Positions 1 to 13,116 of a stretch of DNA of 64,000 bases are shown here, in pieces (the stretch's first letter is position 1; the number at the start of each line of letters is the position of its first letter). Source of the DNA: Rhynochetos jubatus (lineage: Eukaryota; Chordata; Aves; Eurypygiformes; Rhynochetidae); contig CM050659.1 in NCBI GenBank assembly GCA_027574665.1, positions 1,245,001-1,309,000 on the forward strand, written 5' to 3'. The translations under genes and the position numbers were made by a program. Under the pieces are notes generated by a model. That model had not been told where the DNA came from. It ran no database searches and was given only the letters and a program-made list of their open reading frames with translations.

Positions 1-2050
1 AGCAGCATGAACTTGAAAAGTACTTAAAACTCTGCTGCATTTGCATTGGTAGGTAGCTTTTTCAAAACCTGAAGATCCAGCAATACCATAAATGCATTCA
101 AGTGGAGACAGCATCCAGCTCCTGCCATATCTTTGCAGAAGTCTTCTACCCTTAGCAAAGCATGCGAGAGGAAGTGTTCATCTGTGAACTGAGATCCCAA
201 TTTTAAACTCTAATCTCACAATTGCCTTCTATCTTCTAATGGAAAGTACGAGCAATTTGGCAACAGCATGTAAATGCCTGCATCACAAAAATAGTGTCTA
301 TGAATATTCAGGGTGGAGAAAATCCTTATGATATGGCCACAATTAAATAATAATATGCTGATTCTGTATATAAACATCTGAAGAATATTTGGATTTCTGA
401 GAGAGGAGCAGTACAGATTTTATGTCCAGTAGTGACCCCTGGTGTTTAACAACGTTAAAACATTCTTAGCAGAAAATGAACGGATTACTTCGGAATCAGC
501 TGCCTTTCTGTGTCCACACATATTGCAGACCCTTCCTCAGAGGTTAAGGAACAACATGTAGTTGTATTATGAAGTTTAATTCTAAGTAACTTACAGATCT
601 GTCACAGCTTAGTCTTGCAAATGCTTCCACAGCATGCCCTGTACTTGTATGGGGTAGAAGTTGGTTAGAAAGCACATCCTGCAGCCTTGCAGGCTAACAG
701 CAGGCTTCTGGGTCTGGACCGCAAACAACTTCTGCTAAGGCCTTGCCCATTTCCTGATGCATGAGACTCTCTGCATTCTCATGGGATGCCTTACTGTTCT
801 TGATCTTTCACAGGGGCAGCTGCAACAAACCAATGCAGCTTGAAAAACAGCCATGGGAGACTGCAATTAATTGCTGGTTTAACCCACAGAGCTAAAGCTC
901 TCCATTGTTTTGCTCTGATCAATTGCTCCAAAATTACTAAGCTGACCTTAACAAAAATGAACAAAGCAACTTCTACATCAGTGGTGTTTTAACAGCTATG
1001 AGCCACAGTCCACTTTCAGAGAGGCTACTGAAGACATATCTATCATGCAGAATGTTACAAAACCTTCTACTTGTATTTAAAATACATTTTTATTGCAAAA
1101 ACTATGGCTGAGAATTATGTTTTGTCCTGAAGCCTTCTGTTTGACACTTTTGCAACCCTGATCTCTGATCCATCCCAGATCCCTGTTCTGTTCCTCTCAT
1201 CTTCCTTGATTTTGTCTCTTGGTTTAGACTTGCTCTTCCAGACAATGTGTGGGGTATTCTGCCTTTTTCAGATTTATGTCTAATTCCTGTCAGAATCTCT
1301 GGCATACCTAGAAATAACTGAAGCTCCTACAGTTCCTAGCACCGTTCTCTGCTTCTTGAACTGACAAGGCATTGGTAGACCTCTTCACGTGGAAGTAAGT
1401 AGCCTTCGTTCTGTACTGCATTCTGGGGCACTCAGAAGGATCTTTTCAGTCGTCATATCCTGCCCGCAGAGTCTTGAGGAATATCATAACACCCCAGGGG
1501 AAGCACTGCAGTAATGTATCCTTATTCTGCAAACGGGCATGGAGGATTGTTAAAAAACCTGAAACGTATTTCTGGCACCACTTAACAGAATTACCATTTA
1601 ACTTCACAAACAAAAGTGTCATGTATGTATATACCAGCTGTGTAGCACTACAAATGGTACTTCACAGAGAATACATGAAAACATGGGCGTGAAGTGCTTG
1701 GCAGTAAGGGAAAACCAGCCTCAACTTGTGTCTTTTTTCTTCTTACTTCACCTCTCTGGTAAGCCTAAGAAGCTGATGATGTCTCACCTTTGGTCGCTAG
1801 GCCGACGACTCTGGGGAAGGGGAAAAGTAGCATTTAGTTCTATTTTTCCCATGTTTCCCATGCAGCCAGGCCCAGTTACAGTCACACAGGCATTGCTGCA
1901 TGAAGGCTTTTTTCCCCAAGCAGCAGCACTTGCTGCAAAAGCAGTCACTTTCAGCTGAAAGGCTGCTGCCTTCTTCACTGGCAGAGCAAAACCCTGCAAC
2001 TGATCGTAAGAATTTTAAATGTTTCAGATGAAGCCAAAACTTCCTCCCCG
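1..2050. other. Intergenic sequence, no gene recognised
   Basis: AT-leaning sequence on both strands with only short open frames. None resembles a protein I recognise and none has flanking splice signals that would make it a convincing exon. No CR1 or LTR signature was noticed. Confidence 0.5.
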
Positions 2051-2079
2051 ATTTCGAAGCACTGAAGAAACAGCACCGG

Positions 2080-2930
2080 CGAACCCGCGGCCGGCCCCAC
2101 CTACGACCAAGCCACTCTCAACTCCCTAGGGCGGCCCGAACGCCTCGCAGTAAGTTGTTCCTCACACCTGCCGTTCCGAGGCTCAACGCAGGGAGGAAGA
2201 GGCTGCAGTGCCCAGCCCCGGTAACGACCTGTCCGAGCCCACCTTCCCCCAGCGAAGCCGGGCGATCAGCGGAGAGACCGCCCGCCACAGGCCCAGCCGA
2301 GCCTTCAGCGCACCACCGCGCGACGAGACACCGCCCCCGAGGGGCTGGAAGTCAGTGGGGGCCGCCGGCACTCAGCCAATCGCAGGTTGCTGGGCGCAGT
2401 GGCCAGGGGAAGGTGGTGGAGTTCGGCCCGCTAGGCGGTCTCTAGAGGCGGGGCGAGCGGTCGTATTCGGGCCCATGCGCTGCCTCATCTGGGCGATGCG
2501 AAGCTTCTGTAGGGCCAGCCCGCGGAAGCAGCGCGTCAGGGTGACGCCGCTGAGCCGCCGACGGATCATCGAGACGTGGTGCGGAGCCTGCCTGCAGGTG
2601 GAGGAGGAGGCGGCGGCGGCGCCCGGCGGCGGCGGACCTCAGCGCCATTGGTCGGCGTCTTGAAGCCCTGGTTGGTGCTGGGTGAGCGGGGCCGGCGGGC
2701 GACGGCAGGCCCCGGCGCGGACGGTTCACCTCGTCCCTCCTCGCCGGGGGCCGGCTCCGGGCGTGTCGCTGCTGCCCGAAAGGCCGCGGTTCATCCCGGA
2801 AAGCGAGCCTCGGAGCTTCCCGAGGCGGGCAGAGCTGTGGGCGCGGTGCTGCCTGCTGGGTTTAGCGTGGCAACTGGCTGTCCTGCTCTTCAGGGTCGTG
2901 GGATGCTGCTCACGACCTGGAGATGGTGAA
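2080..2930. promoter_or_regulatory. CpG island, unassigned promoter
   Basis: A sharp switch from AT-rich flanks to GC-rich, CpG-dense sequence marks a vertebrate CpG-island promoter. A plausible first exon ends near 2681 at a GTGAGC donor. A second short exon could run from about 2895, after a CTCTTCAG acceptor, to 2939, before GTAATA; it contains an ATG at 2923 followed by six codons (MVKRHK). I do not recognise the gene, and no coding exon downstream to about 8.7 kb looks convincing. It could be the promoter of a non-coding RNA, of a gene with distant exons, or a remnant carried along by a segmental duplication. Confidence 0.55.
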
Positions 2931-2939
2931 GAGGCATAA

Positions 2940-5900
2940 GGTAATATTCCATGCGTTTAAAAATGCATCTTGTGTAGTGTTTGTTAGCGGGCATAGTTTT
3001 GAAGCTGAAAGGCCTAACATTTTCTCAAGGAACCGTAAGAAAAATTGTGTCCCACGTGCACTTCTGAGAGGCGGCTCTGATGCCGGTGGCTGGATGCCTG
3101 CGAGCTTCCTAAGAAGCTGCAATCCTTTGCTGCAAGACTAGGGGTTGTTTAGAGCTGGTTAGTGGCGCAGATCCCTGCACTGCCGTAGGCGCTTCAGTTT
3201 CAGACACTGAGCAGCATCGGGCCTCCTTGCCTTATGGGCATGGATGGAACAGGCAAAACAAAGCAGCAGCTCCAAGTGTGTCACCAACTTTGGTCTTTCT
3301 GTGCTTATCTGTTACAGGAATGGGGGGATGATAAGGCCTTAGGACAGCGGTGCTTCTGCAGGACAGGGAGTGCACCAGTCTGGCATCTGGTGCCATCGGA
3401 ATGTCACTTCACTGTAAGTTCAAATCACCCACAACCTGGCCGTAGCCTGAACAGAGGGAAGATGGCAGGAGGCCAGAGGTGGTCTCATCTGCCACGAGCA
3501 GATATAGTTTGCTCTGAAATCCTTCTCTTGCAGTAAATGGTTCTGGCAACTCAGTAGAAGGATCGTTAAGCTGATGGGTTTGGGCAGGCTTGAAATTTGG
3601 GGAGTTGTTGGGTGGTCTGTGCTCTCATTCCAGTTGCATTCTCTTTTAAAATTTTCTGTCTGTGTGCTGACAACTCCCTTTTCTGCTGAAAACCCTTCAG
3701 TCTGTGTTTGGCTGAGCACAGATTTTTTCATTTCCTCTTAAGAGAAGAAGAAAACTGAAATTATCACAGTGTATTTTAACACGCATTGAAATTTTGCCTG
3801 GAGAAAAGCACCCCATAGGTAGCATATTTGTGTGAAACTGAACCATGCAATTGTCTAAATTACAATCTGTGTACGCCTAAAGAATAGTTCACCTCTTGCT
3901 ACTGCTGACTTTGCTTGTGATCTTCAGAAAATGCCTTTTTCTTTTTTTCTTTTTGTTTTTTTTATGGACTCGGGTTACTCATGTTCTAAATATGGCATAT
4001 GGAGTCCAAAATGCTTTCCTCAATGACCTCATGTGCAAGAACATTTCTATTCTGGACGTCCCAGAAACTGGTATTACCTCCTATTTCCCAGAATGTTTTG
4101 CATTTATTGAGAAAGCCAAGATCCAGGTACAGTAGATCAATAATCAGTGCTACTAGTTATCCTTTCTAGATTACTTATTACCACATGTCTTTGGGGAATG
4201 TTTCTTTAATACAGTTGGACCAGTGGCTGACTTTAGACAAAGAAATACTGTCATAAGTGTGGTGTGTCAGCAGCCCTCCACCATCCGTTGAAGGTGCAGT
4301 GCACTGAGCTATGAATCCACATGCAATTATGTACCAAGACTGTCAGAGAGTGTGTTAGCAGTCTTGGAGCCAACCAGTGATTTGACTGCTAACAAAATCC
4401 TGAAAAAGACAAAATATAGGCAATAGGATGAAGGGACTCCTTCTGGCATTACTTGTCTGTAACCAAGACTACTTCTGACTCATATTTGTTAAATTCAGGC
4501 TTACTGTGTAATTTTTAACAAATATCAACTATTGCTTTGGTCTCAAAAGTATGACTTGACAACCAAACCTTATTGCATGTTATTCCACTGTATCTACCAT
4601 ATTGATTATTTACTTAGATTGGGGTAAAATTAGATAATCTTGCCCCAGCTTTCTTTGTGTCACACAGTGTTCTTTGCTTCTCTCATTTATCATTTACGAA
4701 CTATGTGATACACATTGTCATTAATGACCTTTCCACGGTTTCTAGTTGTGGTTTCCACTTCATTTCTAAATGAGACTTACCATTCATAGCTGCGTAATGT
4801 TGCTTTGTGCCTCCAGTGTTTATGTTCCAGTTACTATTTTATAAGTTCTCCTGAAAACTTGTACAGCAATATTAATAGTTTTCAAATGTGAGAGTTGTGT
4901 GAAAGAGCAGGTAATTGATGGAACAGATGTCCTCCGGGGTCAGTTCATGGAGCATGTGATAGTAGTATATGGAGACAGAGCTCTGGATGATTTGAATCAC
5001 TTTGCTTTGTCAAAATAGTGTTAAAAGATCTTACGATAAATTGTATCATGGAGTGCTCTTCTGTTTAACTAAACCCAAAGAGAAACTACCATTTCATTTC
5101 CTAACGTGAGGGAGAAAGAAAGTTCACTGGTGAGAGAGCATGATATATGAGAATTTATTACTAGAACATGGTTAACTTCATGAAGGAGCATGAGAGTACT
5201 TGAATTTGAGAAGGCAAGTAAAGCCTGCGCCCTTCAGTAATTCATTGCCAGCTGGTACTTTTAACAGGACTGACTTTTCCGAAATGGTAACTGCCTAAGT
5301 CTGTAGACACCATGGTACAAATTCTTGTACTGACGAGAGCTCACCTCTTCTTCTAGGCTCCAAATTGGTGGGCAGATTTTCCATGACACATTAGGTGACC
5401 CATGTCAGATCACAGTGCTATGAATAAGGGATATTTTTTTAATCTTTCTGTTTAATATCTAATTATAAGAGCTCTAAAATGTTGTCTTTCCAGGGAGGAA
5501 ATCTTAGCTCATTTGTGAACGTCTCTCCTTATTTCTCCTTCTGTCCCTCCTGAAGAAAAAGTGCTTAGCAAGAGAAGATAAATGTTCTCAGTGTTAAATT
5601 TGGTTTAGTGTTATTGTCTGTGTTCATTCACGTTCAGTAATTTTCAGGTCTGTTCTGTGGATATCAGTATATCATTTTTGGCAATGTAGAGCAGAACAGT
5701 CACTAAAAAAAACCCCAACACTTACAAGAAATCTGAAAGAGGAAAATAAAGCATGAACTCTACAAAGGGGAAAAAAAAGGTCACTTCCAATGCTTCTTTT
5801 TTACACTCAGTGCCGTTGCTAGATATCAGTCTTGATTATGGTACGTTATATGCATATATATGACTCCCATTAAATCAGTAAAAACTACCCCAGATCTACA

Positions 5901-8760
5901 GTGGATAAGTGTCAGCAATTGCTTCATTAGTAGTGGCAGAAATACAATTTTTAATGTCGTATTATAAAGGAGATAATGGATTTACAGGTCACCACTGGCA
6001 CTTCCTCAGGTAGTTGAAATAGATGTACAGGGCTTCTTTCCACTGCTGTGGTCTGTGTGATCAGGAAGCCCCTGTGAATGTGAGAAAGGGAATGGAGATT
6101 ACAATTCCCATCAGGCAACTGAAGGGGATGTGATTTCCATTGCAAAAACGGGTGGTATTGTGATTCGTTGTGTGGGGATGCAGGAGCTTAGATTCAGTGC
6201 CTCGATCTGCCATAATCTTGTCTTGTTAACTTCAGCAAGTCATTCTTCTAGTCTCAGTTTGGCATTTCTTCAACAGGGATAGTAACCCTCAATTTCATTC
6301 TTCTTTGTCTTATTATTTAAACTGGAAGATTTTGGTACAGGAACCATTTTCTGCTCTCTGTGTTTATTAACATACTAAATAATTGCAACTCCCAGGTCTG
6401 TGACATAAACCGTCAAGTTCCCAGGAAGGAACCCTGGTGGTTGTAAGGTCTTTTTTTCGTCTGGGTAAAATGCCCCTTGAATAATTTGTGCCTGTTAAGG
6501 GTAACAGAGCAGGCTGGTTATAATATAGTTGTTCAGCGTCAGGTATCTGAGCACATTGTGTGTGGTTCAGTATCTTTATTCAGAATATGGAGATGCTAGG
6601 GGATTGGGTTTTGGTTTTTTTTTTTTTTTTTTTGTGAAAGTGGCATTTGGCAAACAGTTTGGACCGAGCCTTTTCCAGGTTATAGTCTGATGTGCAAACA
6701 TGACAACATCATGAAGCCTGGGCCTTGCAAATGTGCCCTAAGCCACACTAGACAGTCTAGTTGTCTTTGTGTTAACTCATGCCCTGGCAGCATCTTTTTA
6801 AAGGGTCATACAGGTGTCTCAAAGAGCGTGTGAGAAATATTTAAGTAGAATAAGACCATTATTTTTAATAGATAATTCAGGATAAGCCTGAATTTAAATC
6901 CCAGGAGATACACGTGTGAATTTATGGGCGATTCAGTAGTTTTGGATTTTGCACCTTAGTCCCAAGGGGCCTTAGTTGTATCAGCTGCTACATGTGTCCC
7001 AGCAGTGTGATAGGGAGGTAGAGATCTGTTGCAAGTCACCCAATATCTTTCCTGATTTTTCTGTTGTTATGTATGATCCTGCTCCCCCAGAATCTTCACT
7101 GAAGAACTCCAGAGCATGCAAGAAGCGTGTGACTGAAACTACAAGATGTTCTATATTCTGCCTCTGTACTGAGCTGTTTGCTGTCTTGCTATGCTTTTAA
7201 CCTGGCAGATATTTTAGCATCCCAGACATCTGTGATTTGGTTTTTACGTGAGGGGACTATTGCAGGGTCTTGGCGAAAGGGACAGCAGAGGTTTTTTTTA
7301 GTTCTAAGGTATGAATTAAGTTTGAAGTATTTGATAATTGTAAAGTGGCTTTGGTTAGAAAAATACTTAATTTTGGGCTTAGATATCCATTTTTGGAGTT
7401 AGTTATATGTTGTAAATATTTCCTTTGAGCTCAGCAAGAAGCTTTGAATAAGTCTTAATAGGTTGTTAGGTAAAGTTTCTAATTGTTGTTGCTGTCAACT
7501 TAATGAACATCCCAACTTATGTTTCCTTCGCTTCTTGAAGTGCAATGCAGGGGTCTCCCGTGCAGTGGCAGTAGTCACTGGTTTTCTAGTGAATTGGGAA
7601 GGACTGAGTTTTGCTAGAACCTTTTCCTTGGTGAAAAATGCAAGGCCCTGCAGCTTGTCCGATTCCTGGCTTCGTGGAGCAGCTCCGTAAGTACCAAGAA
7701 CAGAATATAGAGGAAAATGGAAGTGTACAGGATCACGACTGATCAACAGGAAAAACAACCTGGTTTGACTCTGTAGTCACAGATGTTGGATATACTTTAA
7801 TCTGTCACTTTGCAGTCCCCTTTCACATGTGCATTTTGAAGTCTCTACGACTAAACCAAATCTATGCAGTCTAGTTGGTTGCAAAATCTAGATAATAAAA
7901 TGTTCATATAATAGAGTACCTTGATACTGGATTTTAAATTCACATTGTAACTAAGGAGGATTTTATTGATACTCTTGGGCTAGCCAGCCATTAGATATTT
8001 TGGGAAATTAAAACAGATGGTCTTTTGGGGATGCTCAAAAAGTGTAGGATGTTTTAATGCTTCTTGTCTTTGTCTCGTCAAGTAGTGATTTCAAGTGCAC
8101 GAACATGATTGATGCTTTCAAAGTGCTGGAACCAGGCTGTCAAGTTGGTTTTTTGCAGATACAAAAAATATTTATAACAACGTATCTTTGACTCGCCACT
8201 GCTGCGTTTTCATTGCCTTCGGTCATTTCCTCATTCAATTCTGCATCATGTGTAAGGAACAGACATCATAGGATAGGTGACTTTAACCCTCCTGGCAGAT
8301 CTCTGGCTGGAATTAGTCTTACACTGTCATGTTTAAAAAAAAAAAAAAAAAAAAAAATCTGGAAAAGATTTTAGGTTTCTGTGGCCTTTGTACCACTTCT
8401 AAATGGTTTGACATGTAATGTCCAATAAAATAAGAATGCTCTGTTTGGATAAATTTTGTGCTTGCATGATTGGAAAGGTTTGGTTTCAAGAGTTCATACA
8501 GTCGTCTCCCCTCGTCCTGCTGGAGTGAGCTGTAGCATGTGGTGGCGATGACCTGCGCTGTGTTGCCTTCTCAATACCAATTGCTCAAGTTAAATGCTAA
8601 CAGATGGTTTAGGTTTCCCACACACACCCCACAGCCCCCAAGAGTGCTGTTCTGTGCTCACGATTTCCCCATTTCTGTGAGGGGACTGGTGGTTGCATTT
8701 CCATTCCAGAGGCGGGTGGCTGTGTGTGCTGTCAACCTGGGCAGTGACTGACAGGGTTTT
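2940..8760. other. Intronic or intergenic sequence, no exon recognised
   Basis: About 5.8 kb of AT-rich sequence without recognisable coding exons on either strand. It holds a T19 tract at 6615-6633 and an A23 tract at 8335-8357, and otherwise looks like unique sequence. It may be the first intron of whatever starts at the CpG island near 2.5 kb. Confidence 0.45.
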
Positions 8761-8769
8761 CCCTGGGGA

Positions 8770-9640
8770 TAAGCTTTCCCAGCTCGGCCGGCCGCCAGGC
8801 TCATGCGTGCTCAGCCCACAGCAACAGCCCAGAACGAGGCCGGGGACTAACATTCTTTACGTCATGCGCGTAACGATGGCGCTTCACGACAGCTGACCCT
8901 CAGTGCAAGCGCCGGGGGGGCCGTGAGGCAGTAAGCCGGCGAAAGCGCAGCCCTCTCCGGCCCTCGCTCGCCCGCCTCGGCGAGCCTGCCGCGGGTGAAG
9001 CGGGCGGGTTGGGGCACAGACCGCTTCCCGCGGGGAGGCCTCGGCTCCCGCCTGCTCCGTGGGGGCGAGCCGAGCAATGACGGCAAGGCCTATCCGTGCT
9101 GGACCCACTCACAAGGTGGCAGGAGGGCGGGTGGGAGTGGCGGTGGGAGGGAGTTCCGTCCGGTTTGAAACCACTCGGCAGAGCTGCCGGAGGCCTCTTC
9201 CCGCCGTCCAGGCCGACAAGGCTGCCTTCACCATGGAGCTGCCGCCTGCAGGTGAGCTGGGCCCTGAGGCCGTCCCCCTCCCCCGGTGTTGTGCCCTCCT
9301 CGGCTTTGCCGGGCGCCGTCCGAAAAAGACTCGGGATGCTGCCGGACCGAAGCGGGGGATGGGAGACCGCGGCGAGACGAACACCTTCCTCTGGGGGAGA
9401 GTGGAAGGGGCCGCGGGGTTAGGCCAAGCAGCCGCCGCGCCGGTGCTCCGTGATCCCGGCCCCGACCTGAAACACTCCGAGCCCCAAGGGCAGCTCCAGG
9501 GGTGTGGCGGCAGGGCCGCGGGGAAGCCGCGGGGTGGCTGGGGTGAGCTGGCGGGGCGCTACCGGAGCACGGCTGGGTCGCGGAACCGGCCGGCGGGGGA
9601 GGAGCGCCCAGCCTCGGCCTGACGGCTTTTACACAAGGAA
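8770..9640. promoter_or_regulatory. CpG island promoter of the NUP35 copy
   Basis: Dense CpG dinucleotides and GC-rich sequence surround the first NUP35-like exon (9218-9251), which ends in a GTGAGC donor. The CpG density is well preserved even though the gene downstream is disabled. That fits either a young duplication or a promoter kept unmethylated in the germline. Long open frames on both strands here are typical GC-rich artefacts. Confidence 0.75.
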
Positions 9641-10651
9641 CGCCTTTAAGCCGGCCCACATCCCGTCATGGCCCTCCCAACTTGAAATCTAGCCCGAAGC
9701 GAAGCAGCGCGTTTTAAGAACGAAGACTCGGTGGTGGTTCTTGTAGTTGAAAGGATTACAAAACTGTGATAAACTTTGCTTCCTTGGAAAAGGAACCATT
9801 AGAACCCTCGTGGTCCCTTCCTGTACGTTGTTTTACGTCTCTCTTCATAGAGCCACTGTTTAAGCAATGGAAAAGGCTGTTGGCTTCATCCATGTTTTAA
9901 AATGTTGTTTACATTAACACACGAGCTAAGCCAATGACTCTGGGCTCCCCAGCATCTCCTAAACCAGGAGCTAGCGCTCAGTTTCTTCCCGGATTCTTGA
10001 TGGGAGATTTACCTGCGCCAGGGACTCCTCAACCATGTGCTCTAAGTGGCCTTTCAGTTGGTGTAATGGAAATGAGGTCTCTGCTGCTTGCAGGTCAGAA
10101 TTTGTTAGATGCTGAAAATTGCCCTGAAAGTGGAAATTTGCTTTGTCTTCTTGTTCTGCGTGACTGTTGCAGACTTGAATTCTTCTTGTCCTGTAACTTG
10201 CTATAAATGACCTTGGCTTGCTGAAGAAACAGAAAATATAAAATCAATGTATACCACTCTTTACAAGTCAGTTGCATGTATGGTCATCAGTGTTTTCCCT
10301 TTAAAACAGGGGCATCTGCTGGCAGACTAAATGCAGCTTGTGCCAGCTGTCGATTTCTTGGCAGTGAGTTCTAAAAGGTCACTCACACATTGTCAGACTT
10401 ACACAAATGGGACAGAGAAAAAATAAAAAATACTTCTTAATTAACTTATTAATTACTCTTTAATTAGTGTGTAGTGGTTGCATTTACAGTCTGGATGTCT
10501 GCTGTAATTAGGCCTTTCCTAGGTGTAGATGCTCATCTCTTTCCAACCACCTAATTGATCTGACCAGAAAAAGTCCGTACGCACGGTAGTAAGACGGTGG
10601 TATTACATGTCTGTTTTGTTCTCTGAGAAGTATGAGGGAGTAGTTAAAAGC

Positions 10652-10674
10652 TTGATTGATTGATTGATTGATTT
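10652..10674. repeat. (TGAT)n microsatellite
   Basis: About five tandem TGAT units in a NUP35-copy intron. Confidence 0.8.
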
Positions 10675-10814
10675 CACGTCCTGAGTGATCTTGGCATTCA
10701 TATTAAATCAGTTGGAGTAATCAAACTATACGATGGTGCTTGTCATTTTGAAAGAGGAATTGAGGGTTAAAGTACTGCAAGATCATTTTAGATGTTCTTT
10801 TCTTTCCATTTCAA

Positions 10815-10875
10815 GCAGAAGTGGACTTGATGGTCCTTATGGGTCCCTTCCCACTTGAGATATTCTATGATTGAT
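10815..10875 (+). mobile_element. CR1 LINE 3' end fragment
   Basis: Short match to the sense CR1 3' terminus: a GGTCCTTATGGGTCCCTTCC block followed by the terminal ATTCTATGATT motif. Just after it, 10924-10938 carries a ggttaaaccatgaca string like the 3' end of the local LTR family, but too little is present to call an LTR. Confidence 0.65.
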
Positions 10876-11683
10876 GGTCTGCTGGTCTCCTGGCACCTGT
10901 GTGATGTTTGGTTGTTGACTGGGGTTAAACCATGACACCGGAGGTGTAAAAATGTTAGATGCTACTTGTGTCAGGAGGTAGTTTCTGATGTGTGTGATGT
11001 TCTTATGTGGAACATTCAGGCCAGAACTGTTTGGTGGGCCAGATGGCTGTGCAAACCCCCGGTGAAACAATCAGCAGTCTCTCATGGCTGAAGTTACTGT
11101 ATGTTTCAAAAACAAGTAGCAGTGGAGTAAAATTACCAGTTCTCTCATGTTCTTCATTTGTTCCGTTTAATTGCAGGAGCGTCTCCCCCACAACAACGGG
11201 TAGTCCCTACGCATAAAGATAAAAGTGGTGCTCCACCAGTTAGAAGCATATACCATGAATTATCTAGTCCTAGACTTGGATCAATGCCTCTAACCTCAGG
11301 AAGACCAGTAAGTGGTTTAGGTATTGGCTGTTCTTAGCAGAAGATGTGGGGTAGCTTGCTACTTCAGTGAATTCTTTAGCTCAGTTGTGTAAACTGATGG
11401 CCTATCACCAGGTGAGCAGTCTTTTTATGGAGTGTTGCCTTCTGGAAAGTTTATTCTGAAAGTTCAGGTTCTCTGTGAAGGACAGAATCCAGTCCTGTCT
11501 TCAAGGACTAGTTATTTAAAAAAATAAAAAATATAAAAGAGCTGCTCTCAGAATGCATGTTGGTAGGTCTACAGTGCTCCAGTTTGTTTCATCTTCTATT
11601 TTAGAAATCATAGAATCATAAAAAGGGAAAAAGTCACACTAGCTGTTGGCTAAGCTGATTTTACCTCCCCATACCTTATAGAA

Positions 11684-12010
11684 TCACAGAATGGTTTGGG
11701 TTGGAAGGGACCTTAAAGGTTCCAACCCCCCTGCCATGGGCAGGGACACCCTCCACTAGAACAGGTTGCTCAAAGCCTCATCCAGCCTGGCCTTGAACAC
11801 TTTCAGGGATGGGGCACCCACAGCTTCTTGTCCTGTCACTACAGGCCCTTGTAAAAAGCATACACTGCCCCCCCCAGCTTTCTTGTAGCCCCCCTTCAGG
11901 TACTGGAAGGCTGCTATAAGGTGTCCCTGGAGCCTTCTCCTCAGGCTGAACAAGCCCAACTCTCTCAGCCTTTCTTCATAGGAGAGGTGCTCCAGCCCTC
12001 TGAGCATCTT
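11684..12010 (-). mobile_element. CR1 LINE 3' region, antisense
   Basis: It begins with the reverse complement of the CR1 terminus (AGAATCACAGAATGG, then GGTTGGAAGGGACC) and continues through the reverse-strand 3' untranslated region and ORF2 end (CTCTCAGCCTTTCTTCATAG, GAGAGGTGCTCCAGCCCTC). It sits in the NUP35-copy intron after exon 3, antisense to that gene. Confidence 0.9.
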
Positions 12011-13116
12011 CTGAAAATGCAGTGAAATTGCTTTGGATCTTGAAATTCTGCTCTGTTAAATAACTGCTAGCAGCTAAAACTTGAAGTAGGCAGTGGCACT
12101 AAATTCAGGGCAGTGGCACTGAATAGCTGGGAGGGATAGTCAGTCTAGTGAGGAGGAAAACAAGTGGGGGTTATGCTCCCATGATTTCTGAGCTCTTTAG
12201 ACAGTGAGAATCAAATGCTGGTAATGTGTGACACTGGCATCCTTTCCATCAAGATGCACACAAATGTGTGACTAGCAAGATGCCTGTTTTGAAAAAGTTA
12301 AACCAAGGTTTCTGGGTACTGATACCCGAAGCTACTTAGTTTCACAAAGCATGTGTCACTGGTGATAGGTAATGGGTCTTTCACTTCCTACTACCTAAAG
12401 CTCATCCTAAGCTTAAATGACCTTCTTGTATACCGGTAGCTCACTCTTGTTAGATGGTAAAATGCTCTAGACAGACCCTGAATCCTGTTGTTGTGGTGCT
12501 TCCCTTCTGTAGCTTCCCTTCTGTAGTTTCTCTGCGCTCCCATACTTGCATTTAAGCCACTGGTCAGGAAAGTGAACTGCATTGTCTTCTAAGGCTTAGT
12601 AATGAGCTGGAAATTCCAGAATGTCATAGTTGAGGCCTGCTGGATGGCCAGGCTATGAGCTAGAATGTAAAAACATTGTTCAGTAACTTTCAGTTAAAAG
12701 TTTTAATAATCGTGTGTTAAATATACATGTACATGTCTGCTCTTACCCTTAAAAGTTAGGGGTAACTTAAGGCAAACAGTTAATATTCTTGCTTGATGCT
12801 TAAGTTGCCTGGAAACGACCTTCTCTCATCTGAGAAGTGTACCTCTAAGAATGATTTGTTACTGTGCATTTTAATACAGGCCAGCTTTTCTCTGACACAG
12901 AGCCCAGTGGTTGGAGCTATGCCATCAACTTCTGGAACCGGTGGGTGTCCTGTCAGAATATATCATCTGTTTTCTTACTGCTTGCCTTAGTGCACAATCA
13001 TCATCACTGTTCAAGCTGCATCAACCCCTTGCTAGTTTGCGAAGGAGTTGCATTTACTAGCTTTTCAAAAGGTATCGGGACGTGAACAGGAAATGCTACA
13101 GGTGAGTTTTTGATGG

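Noticed and set aside
9059-9622. 187-codon open frame over the second CpG island
   Set aside because: GC-driven artefact. Only about 12 codons around 9218-9251 belong to the NUP35 first exon, which is followed by a GTGAGC donor.
10917-10938. Possible LTR end (ggttaaaccatgaca) in the NUP35 intron
   Set aside because: Only about 15 bp match the LTR terminus and the sequence before it is a CR1 3' end, so an LTR cannot be supported.
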